Shown in pieces: positions 10,337 to 22,112 of a DNA stretch of 64,000 bases. This stretch comes from Cordilura impudica (lineage: Eukaryota > Arthropoda > Insecta > Diptera > Scathophagidae). The stretch covers positions 27,777,454 through 27,841,453 of the forward strand of contig OY821522.1 of the NCBI GenBank assembly GCA_963682025.1. Direction: 5' to 3'. The translations under genes were made by a program, and so were the position numbers. The notes beneath the pieces were generated by a model. It was not told the origin of the DNA. It ran no database searches and saw only the letters and a program-made list of their open reading frames with translations. Position 1 is the stretch's first letter. Each line of letters begins with the position of its first letter.

Positions 10337-10639
10337 ATGACAACCCAAAATCCTCATAGACGACCAAGGTGGCATTTTTGTTGCGCCACTTGTGATCCTG
10401 ACCACGCTCAAAAAAGCTGTCCAAAGTTTCTGCACAGTAACGGCTATCAGCGATACAAGACCGTTGTCACGAAGAGTTATTGCACAACTTGTTTAACCAG
10501 ATCACATCGTCTCAAGAATTGTCAAAATGAATATGGCTGTCGTGTCTGCACTGAAAAACTGCTCTGGGTTATATATTTTCTGGACCCACCATACCAAGAT
10601 GGTAATCATCACACCAATCTTGGGGGGGAGAATGTTTAG
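10337..10639 (+). CDS. BEL-A post-integrase zinc-knuckle ORF (truncated form)
   Basis: A 100-codon ORF after the integrase, in the place where retroviruses carry env. Cys/His pairs (CCATCDPDHAQKSC, YCTTCLTRSHRLKNC, GCRVC) reproduce the spacing of the zinc-knuckle module of BEL Gag and of the longer BEL-C 3' ORF (48891-49964). After the third pair the sequence jumps to a short tail containing LLWVIYF, which may be what is left of the FGWVISG end of the protease-like region, so I infer an internal deletion. The stop lies inside the first bases of the LTR. ATG 10337 was chosen because it directly follows the splice-acceptor-like signal; the frame is open further upstream to 10271. Confidence 0.65.
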   Translation: MTTQNPHRRPRWHFCCATCDPDHAQKSCPKFLHSNGYQRYKTVVTKSYCTTCLTRSHRLKNCQNEYGCRVCTEKLLWVIYFLDPPYQDGNHHTNLGGENV

Positions 10640-10800
10640 AGATGCCCCAACTTCGTTCAAATTTGCCGTCACTGTTTTCACCCATCACTAATATAAAAGT
10701 TAATCGCTCTCTTTTTATTTATCATGTTTGTTCACTTACTACGTTGTACATGTTTTAATATAAGACACACTAGTTAAAACCTTTGAACATCACATAAGTA
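10633..10800 (+). repeat. BEL-A 3' LTR fragment
   Basis: A purine tract (TTGGGGGGGAGAA, 10620-10632) precedes TGTTTAGAGATGCC, which has the form of a BEL LTR start (BEL-C LTRs start TGTTTAAGCACA). The LTR is cut at about 10800 by the dispersed repeat that begins ACAAGTAAG. No LTR end is present. Confidence 0.6.
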
Positions 10801-11863
10801 AAAACAAGTAAGAGTGTTAAATTCGGTAAAAACTCGGTTTGAGTATTGATAATAACTATAAACAAAATATTGGAAAAAGTAAACAATTTGTTAAACTTAA
10901 TACCAAATTATTTCAGAAAATTCTTTAGGTTGGTTTTCGTCTTTTCTATTATTTCGGATTTATTTCGGTGTTTGCTTTTTGGTCATTGTGGTTGCTGATC
11001 GGCATGCATTTTGGTTATATACCTATATACATGCGTTTCCGGTTATATGACATAACTTCTCGTTTAATTTAGTGTTTGCTAATTAAATAGCTCGCCCTAA
11101 CCTCCATTGCAAAGGTAATGGTTGTGTAGGGTCGCTACATGCATTAAATCGTGTTAATTGGAGATGGCTGTATAGTTTCTTTTAACTGGCCTAATATTTC
11201 TTCATTGTGGCCATATAGATGGAGTAACAAAATAATAACCAAAAAAAAGCTCTCTCAACTTTTTTATTAAAATATTGCCATATTTTGAAAACATAGAGAA
11301 TAAATTTATGATATTAAACAATCAAATTAGGGATGCCAAACGCAAAAAACCAAAAGCCCCAAATATTTTAAATAAAATAATTTATCTTTATTTTCTGAAA
11401 AACTTTGAATTTTCATCCAAAAAAAAAAATTGTGAAAATTTATATATAAATAACATTCTCATCAAATTGCGTTTATTTATGTAGCAATTTTTATGTTCGC
11501 AATTCTTAAATATCATTTGAGGTTTTCTAAAATTCATTGAATTTAAATTAATGTTTTCTGTAGTCCGATTCTGTAAATTTCAATGATCCGACAATCGCAA
11601 AATATATCGACAGCTACTCTTGTTTGCACTAAGGATTAAGTGATTCACTAAGTACATACATCTTAACCACAGTCGACAAATCTATTTTTTCTATTTCTTT
11701 AAATTGTAAATGAGTGGCATCTCTGTCAAAATAAGCGAAAAACACAAAGAATAGAAAAAAAACAATTTACTTCGTGTTTGACAGGATGATTTTATGTTTA
11801 TGTTTAATATCTTTATTTTGTTTACTAATATTTCTGTTTATTTATTTGAAAATGAAATAATGA
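10801..11863. repeat. Dispersed hairpin-headed repeat, copy A
   Basis: The same sequence as 19302-20366 and 30500-31560. It starts with ACAAGTAAGAGTG. In copies A and B the head hairpin present at 30521-30537 has been deleted, leaving only its left part. I see no coding potential: the open stretches are short and AT-rich. The repeat has inserted into the BEL-A LTR. Copy A stops abruptly at 11863, where the other copies continue. Confidence 0.85.
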
Positions 11864-12888
11864 TCCATGATCCGATCCAGAAACTGCAGCTTCTATAACT
11901 GGAGTAGATTATGATTTAATACGACGATTCCAAATCATATTACAAGTTATAGCATGTAGCAAAAAGATAGATGCAAAAAAATTTGGTCAGTATGCTAATG
12001 GGACAGCAACCCTTTATAACCAAAAATATTCTTGGAGACATATGCCAACCACAGTTCACAAAATTTTGTTCCATGGGGAACAAATAATTCAGCACAATAT
12101 GCTTCCAATTGGAGATCTCTCAGAAGAAGCCCAAGAAAAAAGGAACAAAGACTACAGATTCTTCCAGTATTCGACAAAAATGGAAATCAACCTCATTAGA
12201 GTTAGATGAAGAAGCTAAACAACTACTGCAAAATGAAAATCAAAGCTATTTGGAAGAAATTTTTACTAATATTGTTTAATTAATACTAGTTTAAAGATTA
12301 TAATTTGTTTCTAATTTTAGTATAAATTTTTATTAATACATTTAAATAAAATATATGTGCACTTTAAATCAATAGTAAAAGTTTACCTAAAATTTTATCG
12401 ATGTTGTGTTCTGTATATAATATATCCAAATGGTATTGATATTGTTGGGAATTTCAGTGTTATTTTTCAGTTTAATCCTCACAAGAATTAGCTTTCTTCC
12501 AAAAAACCAACCTTTGGCCCCTGTGAATATTGAGACTAAATAAATGTCAGGGGCCAACTGTTGGCATTTTCTGACCAAAATTAAGTTTAGGAATAATAAA
12601 TAAGTATTGGTTGTAAAATACGATTGAAGAAAATAAGAAATTATAAAAAAAATACCTATTTAAAATGTCAAAATATTCAACTATTACATGGAAACTCAAC
12701 AAAAAATTAAAATGCATTTTTAACTCCAAATTACTTACGTTCCTATCAGTCGATTTTTACGTTTGAACACGCAAATTGAAGCTTAAAGTCCCTCCTATTG
12801 AACAAAACAAATTGCGTAAAAAAATACCAATCCGGTCAAAAGTTATAGAGTTTTGACCGCTATCTCGCGAAATTGACCACTGTGCGTC
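11864..12888. other. Filler between the two tandem copies
   Basis: 1025 bp not found elsewhere in the window, lying exactly between the end of duplicated block A and the start of block B. Its left part holds a degraded coding fragment (next entry). The right part (12280-12888) is AT-rich with no recognisable feature. At 12889 the sequence joins in the middle of the gypsy RNase H region. Confidence 0.8.
11879..12279 (+). pseudogene. Fragment of an arthropod repetitive protein family, frameshifted
   Basis: An open stretch (about 11879-12208) without an ATG encodes motifs such as MPTTVHKILFHG and LPIGDLSEEAQEKRNKD. From memory this combination recurs in many uncharacterised, probably transposon-derived arthropod proteins; I cannot name the family. 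After RNKDYRF the frame changes, and a second open stretch in another frame ends at a stop at about 12277-12279. Both ends of the gene are missing. Confidence 0.5.
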
Positions 12889-14137
12889 GTCTCCTCGTAA
12901 GTGAACTGTAAGGGGCTTAGCTATGCTGGCGTATCCTTGTATAAATTTTCTATAATAACCTGTCATACCCAAAAATCCTCTCAAGTCTTTGAGTGTTTCT
13001 GGTAAAGGATATTTTTCAATTGTTTCTACTTTTTCTGGATTTGTCGAAATTCTGTTATGTTTGATAATGTGACCTAAGTATTCGACCTCTGTTTGAAAAA
13101 ACTTTGATTTTTCGTTTGATACCTTAAGTGTTGCCTGATTTAAAGCATTGAATATGATATTGATATGTTTCATATGTTCTTCTGGTGTTGAAGAATATAT
13201 TAGTACATCATCAATGTAGACGTATGCGAACTTGCCAATATACTCCCTCAGGATATCATCAACACATCTTTGAAATATTGAAGGAGCATTTTTTAGTCCG
13301 AACGGCATACGCACAAATTCGTACTTGCCACCATTTACACAGAATGCAGTTTTTTCTCTATCTTCTTTCTTAATTTTAACCTGATGGAATCCTGAATCTA
13401 AATCTAAAGTTGTAAAATATTTGGCTTTTCCTAAGTTCTGTATAGTCATGTTTACGTCAGGAATAATATATCTGTCTGTTATCGTATTTGAATTTAATTT
13501 TTGAAAATCAACGACCATACGACGTTTTGGTCGACCTGTTTCATCTACGCCTTTTTTTGGAACAGTCCAAATGGGTGAATTATATGGGCTATTACTTCGT
13601 TGGATTATACCATCTTGTAATAACTTTCTAATTTCATTGTTTACGAAGTCGTTATCCGCTATGGGGTATGGGTACTGCTTCGTCCAAATGGGTTCGTCTG
13701 TTTTTGTCCTAATCGTGGCTTCAATCGTTGTAGTGAAGGGTAATGGTCCTATGCCATTGTTATCCTTCATCAACTTATCTATATCTTCTTTATATAATTC
13801 ATTACCTATGGTATAGTTTATATTACTAATTTCTTCAGTTCTAATTATTGTAAATGTCATGTTTCTACTATCTATTGTTGCGTTTAGCATATTTACTCCC
13901 TTCCATCCTAATATCAAATCAGTTTTTTCCATGTTATCTAACTCGAAGAAATCTATGTTCATGCCGAGAAATTTTAGTGTTTGTTTGGTATTAACTAGTG
14001 ACGTTCATTGCATTGAAATGACTTGCATGGGTTGTATTTTTTGTGGATAATTTAATTGTAATGACTTTTTAATGTAATTATGGGTTGCTCCGGTGTCCAT
14101 TAATACATCATATGATATTTTGTTTTCATCGATCATG
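12889..14137 (-). pseudogene. pol: Gypsy copy B protease/RT, truncated at RNase H
   Basis: The same protein as 4455-5640: DTGA protease site (about 14105), the FTTLDLDSGFHQ block and the YIDD catalytic motif (about 13212). The frame continues through the point where copy A has a 2-bp deletion and reaches YYRKFIQGYASIAKPLTVH before the duplicated block ends at 12889. The rest of the open frame down to 12757 is filler sequence. The TGA and TAA in the protease region are shared with copy A. RNase H, integrase and env are absent. Confidence 0.88.
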
Positions 14138-14163
14138 GTTATGTGGGGCAACCCGTTTTTTAG

Positions 14164-15365
14164 TTATAGATTCTTAACAACTAGTTTATTTACAGTACCT
14201 AGTTCTACAATGATGCTGCTAGTATCATCTTCAGTGGTGATGTTGTTATTTCTCATTAGTTTGTTCTGTTGGAAATTTCCACTGGGCTCACGTTGTCGTT
14301 TCCATGGTTGATTGTTGTATTGATGATTTGAGTTAAAGTATGTGGGTTGTCGCTCTGGTCGCTCTGGGCTCTGGTCGTGGTTGGAATTTGTTGAAATGTT
14401 GTTTTGTTGAGAACTGTTGCCGTGGTTGTTGAAAAAACTGTTGTTGGGAAAATTGTTGCCGCGGTGGATACTTCTGAGTTGACTGGAACTGTTGTCTCTG
14501 TGCTTCGTGCGTCTTCTGCGGATGTTTAGACTCATATGACAGCTTCAAGTTCTGGTGTCTACTGTCATGCTCAATGGTGCGTGCAATAGTGTATGTATGC
14601 TCTAAATTTTCTGGAGCGTTTGCATATAACGTGGATTGTACAAACGTATTGTTAACTCCCGTTATAAATACTCTGACGGAATCTTGTTTGGCTTGATCTG
14701 TCATTGCACTTACGGCTTCTTGTCCATATCCGGACATCGTTTTTTTTTAAATTATCAGGCTCAAGCTTTTATTTATTTCATCATGGAATTCTTCTAGGGT
14801 TTTTCTTCCCTGATAACACCTTTTCATTTCCTCCTGCAAAACGTACAGGGGACGTGTATCTGCATAGGTGTAGTCGAGTCTATTTCTAATGGCATCAAAA
14901 TTGAATATAGTGCCATGATTTGCCAAGACCTGCGCTGCTGCTCCTTGTATTTTTGTCTTGACTATTTGTAATGCTTGTGAATAGATACTTGTGCCCTTGA
15001 GAGGCTCTATGCTATCCATCATACGAGATGTATCCTCTCTCCATACTCGGTATTTTGTGATTTCACCATCAAATATAGGGAGTGATTTAAAAACTTCTAA
15101 CTTGACTTCATTGGGGTTTGTAATTCTTGTTTCTATTGCTTCCAGTGATGCGGGTCGAGGTTGGTTTATAAGAGCCTACCTGTTGTATTTGATGTTTCAG
15201 TGCATTAACTTCCGTTGTATGTTCCTGTATCATTGTCTGCATCATGGCTTGTAATGCCGCCATTTGCTGTGTAAGCATTTCGATTTCTACGTTATTTGAC
15301 ATAGTCGTTTCTTCTGTATGCTCTAAGGGGCGTAATTTATCAAATATAGATCTTCTTTTTGACAT
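14164..15365 (-). pseudogene. gag: Gypsy copy B gag
   Basis: A duplicate of 5667-6856 with the same frameshifts. It differs mainly by 12 extra bp at 14999-15010 that add four codons in frame. Start ATG is 15365. As in copy A, the C-terminal region is rich in Gln, Asn and Pro. Confidence 0.85.
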
Positions 15366-15563
15366 CTATACACGACCTTATTAAAAAAAAATTATTCACA
15401 TATGTAGATTTTTACTGAGTACTTTGTTTAAATTATATCCTCTTCTATGGAGAATTATTTATATTTTCTTCTATGAAGATGTATATGTCCTTGCTGCGAC
15501 AAGGATTCCTATGGTCCGTCTCGCTGAAACAACAAAGTATATGTTGCTCCTGGCAGGATCGCC

Positions 15564-16254
15564 AATTAAGTTCTACGTTTTCACGTTAAATAAAAAATAT
15601 AATTTTTTGGTCGGCTACGCGACTTTTATTTATATTTTCTTAAAATGAGTTCTGTTCAGTCCTTATGCTAAATCTTAACTAACTCTCTCAAATTCCAAAA
15701 AATATCTTTTTAAATACTAATTTGTTACAAATAATATTTCCTTTGTCTTAATGGATATTTTGGAACAAAGAGATAAAGAATATGTTTTGTACATATGCTT
15801 ACAATATTTATGATATTTTATGATTTTTAACAATATTTGTATATTTATGATATTTTATGATCTTTACAATATTTGTATATTTATGATATTTTATGATCTT
15901 TACAATATTTTGTATATTTACGATATTTTATTATCTTTACAATATTTTGTATATTTATGATATTTTATGATCTTTACAATATTTGTATATTTATGATATT
16001 TTATGATCTTTACAATATTTGTATATTTATGATATTTGTTTGACCCTTTTTATCTTATTCCTTTGCTCAGTAGTTTAGATAGAATATTTAATTAGGGTTG
16101 TTTAAGTGTGTTTACATAAATTGTTGTTTATGATATGTCTAGTTACTAATTACCCTCTTATCATCTATGGAAATTTACTTGTTGTCTTAAAAGAATATTA
16201 ATGAAACAGCATGTATATGTTTATTAACATGTTTATGCATGAGCTTCGCTAACT
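15564..16254 (-). repeat. Gypsy LTR, third copy
   Basis: 691 bp, nearly identical to 7054-7744, with the PBS TGGCAGGATCGCC at 15551-15563 on its left and CCGG (16255-16258) plus BEL-B sequence on its right. The partner LTR of this element is missing because the duplicated block starts inside pol. Confidence 0.93.
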
Positions 16255-17467
16255 CCGGCGGTCACACCTTGTCAGATGCCATCGGATCCAGAAAAGAGCT
16301 AAGCACCGTTTTAAAATCAGCAGGTTTTGATCTAATGAAATGGACTTCCAACGACCCACGAGTTATCCAGGATTTGCCAACCCAAACACTTTTACCAGTA
16401 GATTGGCTCAACTTATCTGAAAATTCTGGAACAAAAACGCTCGGGATAATATGGAATATTTCATCAGACTCATTCACCTTTGCAGCTCCAGATGTCGAAT
16501 TAAAACAAACTTTTACAAAACGCGAAGTATTATCTACAATAGCTAAATTTTTTGACCCAATTATTTAGATGCAAAATTAATCATGCAACAGATATGGCTA
16601 GACAAAATAGATTGGGATGACATTTTAAAACCCCTTGCCCATATAAAATGGCAAAAATTCGTAAAAAATTGTCCTTCCATTAATATTATCAAAATATCCC
16701 GTTGGATTAATTATAGCACCTCCTGTGAAATAGAAATTCACGGATTTAGCGACGCCTCAGAAAAGGCTTACGCAGCAACGGTGTACATCCGAATTCAACT
16801 TGATGACAACAATGTACACTCATTTCTTTTAGCCTCAAAGACTCGAGTTGCCCCTCTCAAAAAAGTTTCTCTTCCAAGGTTGGAATTGTGTGGATCTCTC
16901 TTATTGGCAATTTTGGCTGCTGCAATTCTACCGAATCTACAGACCCCCAATTTGAACACATACTTCTGGACAATTGTGTTATCCTGGCTAAAGAAACCGC
17001 CATGTACCTGGAATACCTTTGTGGGAAATCGAGTTTTAGAAATTGTACAAAAGGTTGGAATTCAAAACTGGCAACATGTCGAATCCAAGGAAAACCCTGC
17101 AGATGTCGCAAGCATAGGCTGTATACCAGAGGAACTTCAAACTAATAACTTGTGGTGGTTTGGATCCTCTTGGTTAAAATTACCAAAAAATCAATGGCCA
17201 ATACCAATATCTCCACATGACACAACTATTGAAGCGAAACCTATTAAAGTCTTCACAACTATAACTCATGAAGACCCTTTAAATCGCTTTTCATCATTGT
17301 CACGCGCATATCGAGTAATTGCGTACGCTTTACGATTCTGGAGAAATACTGGAGCATGGAGCATCAAAGACCCATCTCAGAATCTCATCAACCGAAGTAA
17401 CAGGAGACGAAATAATGTCGGTCAAAAATCGCCTCATCATATTGACCCAACAACAAAGTTTTCCTGA
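16255..17467 (+). pseudogene. BEL-B reverse transcriptase end and RNase H
   Basis: A duplicate of 7745-8966 with the same stop after FFDPII (16566-16568) and the same frame changes. A 9-bp deletion near 16972 removes three codons (Asp, Ser, Thr) from FWTDSTIVL, so an RNase H catalytic Asp present in BEL-A is missing. The last 30 or so residues of this frame are not genuine because the family frame shifts near 17360-17400. Confidence 0.85.
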
Positions 17468-17759
17468 TGAATATCGAAATTTGAAAATCAAAGCTAAAAT
17501 CTCCACTACTAGCAAACTTCTGACTTTAAATCCATTCATGGATCGAATGGGTATAATTCGAGCTAATGGTCGTCTCGTTCAATCACCAGCTCTAACAAAT
17601 AACGAGCGCCATCCAATATTGCTACCGTACGATTCAAAGTTGACCCGATTAATCACCGAATTTACACATAAAATAACTTTACATGGCGGAAATCAACTCA
17701 TGATTCGAATTCTTCGAACAAAATATTGGATATTTAGATATTTAGGTTACGACCCCTAG
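17345..17759 (+). pseudogene. BEL-B integrase zinc domain
   Basis: A duplicate of 8845-9258. The N-terminal integrase blocks PFMDRMGIIRANGRLVQSP and LHGGNQLMIRILRTKYW are intact. The frame is lost at the same ATATTTAG duplication near 17735. Confidence 0.8.
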
Positions 17760-17827
17760 TCAAAAACGTCATCAACAATTGCAGAACGTGTGTTTTATAT
17801 AAAAAAAAACAGACACAAAATCAAATT

Positions 17828-18775
17828 ATGGCATCTTTACCGCCCGAACGAACTACACATCCAAGACCATTCGAAACTGTGGGCGTAGATTATGCTGGAC
17901 CCTTCGACATTAGAAATTTTACTGGACGAGCATGTCTCATCACCAAAGGGTATGTTTGCATTTTTGTATGCTTCACAACTAAAGCTGTTCATCTAGAAGC
18001 AGCCAGTGACTTGTCGACCCACGCCTTTCTAGCCGCATTTTCCCGCTTTATTGGCAGACGTGGTTGTCCAGCCAATATTTATTCCGATAATGGAACAAAT
18101 TTCGTTGGAGCTGCAGAACTCATCAAAAAGGATAGAATTGAATTCATCAAGACCCTTCAAAATCAATTGATTCATCACTACAGTCATCAAAACATCAATT
18201 GGAATTTCATACCTCCTGGTGCCCCACATATGGGCGGAATCTGGGAGGCCGGCGTAAAATCATTCAAAACCCATTTACGAAAAATAATCCCAAATATGAA
18301 ATTCACATTTGAAGAGCTGTCTACTATTTTGACCCGAATCGAATCTTGCCTCAATTCTAGACCCTTAAGTCCTGCTAGCGATGACCCTAACGATTTTACC
18401 CCATTAACCCCAGGATACTTTCTTATTGGCACCCCGCTCATGGCTCCAGCTGAACCAGATTCGCCAAATGAAAATCTAACCCTTGCAAACCGCTGGAAGC
18501 GCCTTCGAATAATCTACCATTCATTTTGCCAAAGATGGAAATCTGAATATCTCGCAGAGCTACATCGCAGATATAAATGGAAATATCCAAAAGCAAATGT
18601 CAAGGTCAACGATCTCGTAGTCATCAAAGACAACAACTTGCCACCCAATCAATGGAAATTGGGTCGAATAACTAAAACTTGCCCAGGAGATGACCAAAAC
18701 ACTAGAGTTGTCGATATACGAACTGCTAATGGGACCTGCACACGACCCATCACAAAAATCGTGACGTTATTTTGA
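17828..18775 (+). pseudogene. BEL-B integrase catalytic core
   Basis: A duplicate of 9327-10274, 315 codons, with the acidic triad in VDYAGPFD, YSDNGTNFVG and GGIWEAGVKSF. One visible coding difference replaces Ile by Thr in the LTPGYF block (18409-18411). The core is undamaged, but the upstream polyprotein is not. Confidence 0.85.
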
Positions 18776-18837
18776 ATCCATTATCTCATTTATTATCTAT
18801 TGAAATTCTAATCACTTCTTTTTGTATAACTCCAGAC

Positions 18838-19140
18838 ATGAAAACCCAAAATCCTCATAGACGACCAAGGTGGCATTTTTGTTGCGCCACTTGTGATCCT
18901 GACCACGCTCAAAAAAGCTGTCCAAAGTTTCTGCACAGTAACGGCTATCAGCGATACAAGACCGTTGTCACGAAGAGTTATTGCACAACTTGTTTAACCA
19001 GATCACATCGTCTCAAGAATTGTCAAAATGAATATGGCTGTCGTGTCTGCACTGAAAAACTGCTCTGGGTTATATATTTTCTGGACCCACCATACCAAGA
19101 TGGTAATCATCACACCAATCTTGGGGGGGAGAATGTTTAG
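18838..19140 (+). CDS. BEL-B post-integrase zinc-knuckle ORF
   Basis: A duplicate of 10337-10639, 100 codons, with the three Cys/His pairs and the same truncated tail. The second codon differs (Lys instead of Thr). It also directly follows a CTAAT, pyrimidine tract, CAG signal (18808-18835). Confidence 0.6.
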   Translation: MKTQNPHRRPRWHFCCATCDPDHAQKSCPKFLHSNGYQRYKTVVTKSYCTTCLTRSHRLKNCQNEYGCRVCTEKLLWVIYFLDPPYQDGNHHTNLGGENV

Positions 19141-19301
19141 AGATGCCCCAACTTCGTTCAAATTTGCCGTCACTGTTTTCACCCATCACTAATATAAAAG
19201 TTAATCGCTCTCTTTTTATTTATCATGTTTGTTCACTTACTACGTTGTACATATTTTAATATAAGACACACTAGTTAAAACCTTTGAACATCACATAAGT
19301 A
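19134..19301 (+). repeat. BEL-B 3' LTR fragment
   Basis: A copy of 10633-10800. It begins TGTTTAGAGATGCC after a G-rich purine tract and is interrupted by the dispersed repeat. Confidence 0.6.
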
Positions 19302-20717
19302 AAAACAAGTAAGAGTGTTAAATTCGGTAAAAACTCGGTTTGAGTATTGATAATAACTATAAACAAAATATTGGAAAAAGTAAACAATTTGTTAAACTTA
19401 ATACCAAATTATTTCAGAAAATTCTTTAGGTTGGTTTTCGTCTTTTCTATTATTTCGGATTTATTTCGGTGTTTGCTTTTTGGTCATTGTGGTTGCTGAT
19501 CGGCATGCATTTTGGTTATATACCTATATACATGCGTTTCCGGTTATATGACATAACTTCTCGTTTAATTTAGTGTTTGCTAATTAAATAGCTCGCCCTA
19601 ACCTCCATTGCAAAGGTAATGGTTGTGTAGGGTCGCTACATGCATTAAATCGTGTTAATTGGAGATGGCTGTATAGTTTCTTTTAACTGGCCTAATATTT
19701 CTTCATTGTGGCCATATAGATGGAGTAACAAAATAATAACCCAAAAAAAGCTCTCTCAACTTTTTTATTAAAATATTGCCATATTTTGAAAACATAGAGA
19801 ATAAATTTATGATATTAAACAATCAAATTAGGGATGCCAAACGCAAAAAACCAAAAGCCCCAAATATTTTAAATAAAATAATTTATCTTTATTTTCTGAA
19901 AAACTTTGAATTTTCATCCAAAAAAAAAAAATTGTGAAAATTTATATATAAATAACATTCTCATCAAATTGCGTTTATTTATGTAGCAATTTTTATGTTC
20001 GCAATTCTTAAATATCATTTGAGGTTTTCTAAAATTCATTGAATTTAAATTAATGTTTTCTGTAGTCCGATTCTGTAAATTTCAATGATCCGACAATCGC
20101 AAAATATATCGACAGCTACTCTTGTTTGCACTAAGGATTAAGTGATTCACTAAGTACATACATCTTAACCACAGTCGACAAATCTATTTTTTCTATTTCT
20201 TTAAATTGTAAACGAGTGGCATCTCTGTCAAAATAAGCGAAAAACACAAAGAATAGAAAAAAAAACAATTTACTTCGTGTTTGACAGGATGATTTTATGT
20301 TTATGTTTAATATCTTTATTTTGTTTACTAATATTTCTGTTTATTTATTTGAAAATGAAATAATGAATTGAATATGCTATTTAATTTTTTTATTTATATA
20401 AAAAGTTTTTTAATAAAAGCAAAATATTTTCACTATTTTATGATTTTTATTTATGTATGACGACATTCAACCTAAAAATTTAAGTTTTTATTGATTGAAT
20501 AAACAACACAAAAATGGTTATCGTTTAGATAACAACAACAGCTGACTTTAACAATAGCGAATATCGTTTAAAAATTTTACTGATAATTTTGCTATTTTCT
20601 TTTTTTAACGATTCAACTATCGTTAAAAGAAGTTACTGAATCGCGGTACTGAAAAGTTATTAATTTCTCCTGAATGGCAATATCTATTTTAAACGTAAAC
20701 ATTTTTAAATGTAAACA
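19302..20717. repeat. Dispersed hairpin-headed repeat, copy B
   Basis: Matches copy A up to 20366 and then continues about 350 bp further in agreement with copy C (30500-31930), so copy A is the truncated one. A TIR transposon interrupts it at 20718. Non-coding. The head hairpin is deleted as in copy A. Confidence 0.85.
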
Positions 20718-22077
20718 TTAGGGTGGCCCTTAATAAAAAAGTGTTCAAACTGTCGGTCTCACCCCCTAGAAATATGCGAATAGCAAAAAAACTGAGAAAT
20801 ACAAAGTTTTGGGCCAATCAAAAAACGTTTAGTCGTGGCGCAAAGCGATTGAAAATTTCAAGTGTGTTTATATGGGGAAAATATGACTTTTTTCAGATTT
20901 TACGAAAATTTCGTTCTATAATTTAATTTTTCCGACAAGCTGTTACATAGCTCGGGATCAGTATTAAATTGTCCTTTCAAAAGGCTATAAAACTTCAAAA
21001 TCGTATGAAACCTCGCCAAGAAATAGCAAATGCCCCAGACCACTTTTGTGCCAAAAAAAACTAAGTCATGAAATTTGATGGCATTTTTTTCAACTTTGAG
21101 AAATTGATTAAAGCCATCATTCTTTTTTGGCCTCTATACTTATAAGTACTCAGATATGAAGTATTGTTTTATTACCACGTTGTTAACTTATTGCGCATTG
21201 AGGCCGAATATTGGAAATTTTTTTGATAAAATTTTTAAAACTCCTTTTTCAAGTTTGAAAAAAATTTCTTAAACAAAATTTAAAAAAATGAATCTATAAC
21301 TTTAAGGTTTTATGAAATACATGTTGCAGATTAACTGTGTGAATTCTTAAGTAAATCCCTCTGCCAGAATTTTTTTGACAAGGATTTTATTTTTGCGGAT
21401 TTCGAGAAAAATTGGAAATATTTGTGAAATATTCTGTAAATGTACTCTTTCTAAATACTTTGTATCAAAAATTCATCATTTTTCTACTTTTAAATGTTAT
21501 ATTTTATCTTTATAGCCTAGGGTTTCGGAAAAAAATAATATGACTCCATTAACCCTTTAGGAATTGGGGTCACATATGACCCCAAACTAATAAAAGACAA
21601 TTTATTCAAAAAATTCAAATATTTTGTAACTGTTGTCCAATTTTTAGATGCGATACTTAAAATATAATAACCAAATATGTAGAAGTTTCGTTCCAAAATT
21701 TGGGATAAATCTGAGAACGTTAACCCATTATTTGCCAAGACCAGCTTTGGATTTTAAGATATTTTAAAATAAAAATGACCCAAAACGAGTTCTTCTATTA
21801 AACTCGTTGATACCACTATTGAGAATTTAAGAAAAATAATTCAGTTAATTTTTATTTATTTAACCATTCAGTGCTCCTGGGATCAAAATTATTCATTGTG
21901 ATATATCTCTGGTGCAATTATCTGCTTATTGCTCGCATGTAAAAAATGGACAGCACGTTTTTTTGATTGGCCCAAAACTTTGTATTTCTCAGTTTTTTTG
22001 CTATACGCGTATTTCTAGGGGGTGAGACCGACAGTTTGAACACTTTTTTCCCTCCATATAACGAAGGGCCACCCTAA
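20718..22077. mobile_element. Non-autonomous DNA transposon with about 110-bp TIRs
   Basis: Both ends read TTAGGGTGGCCCTT inward. The inverted repeats stay similar for about 110 bp (20718-20830 against 21965-22077), apart from one 10-bp indel, and include GTGTTCAAACTGTCGGTCTC. Flanks TGTAAACA (20710-20717) and TGTACATA (22078-22085) match at 6 of 8 positions, suggesting an old 8-bp target duplication. The 1.1-kb interior is AT-rich with no transposase-like ORF. The superfamily is not certain; hAT-type is compatible with 8 bp. Confidence 0.75.
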
Positions 22078-22112
22078 TGTACATATACAGTTTATGGGTA
22101 TTTTAATAATAT

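Larger units (their letters stand above)
12889..20366. repeat. Segmental duplication block B (copy of 4394-11863)
   Basis: Collinear with 4394-11863 over about 7.47 kb. By eye I count about 15 substitutions and these indels: +2 bp near 12966, +12 bp at 14999-15010, a 1-bp A-run change near 15390, and -9 bp near 16972. It includes the truncated gypsy copy B, the BEL-B 3' part and the dispersed repeat. Stops and frameshifts are shared by both copies, so duplication followed decay. Confidence 0.93.

Noticed and set aside
12757..12888. C-terminal extension of the gypsy copy B pol frame
   Set aside because: The last 44 or so codons come from filler DNA after the duplication breakpoint, not from pol.
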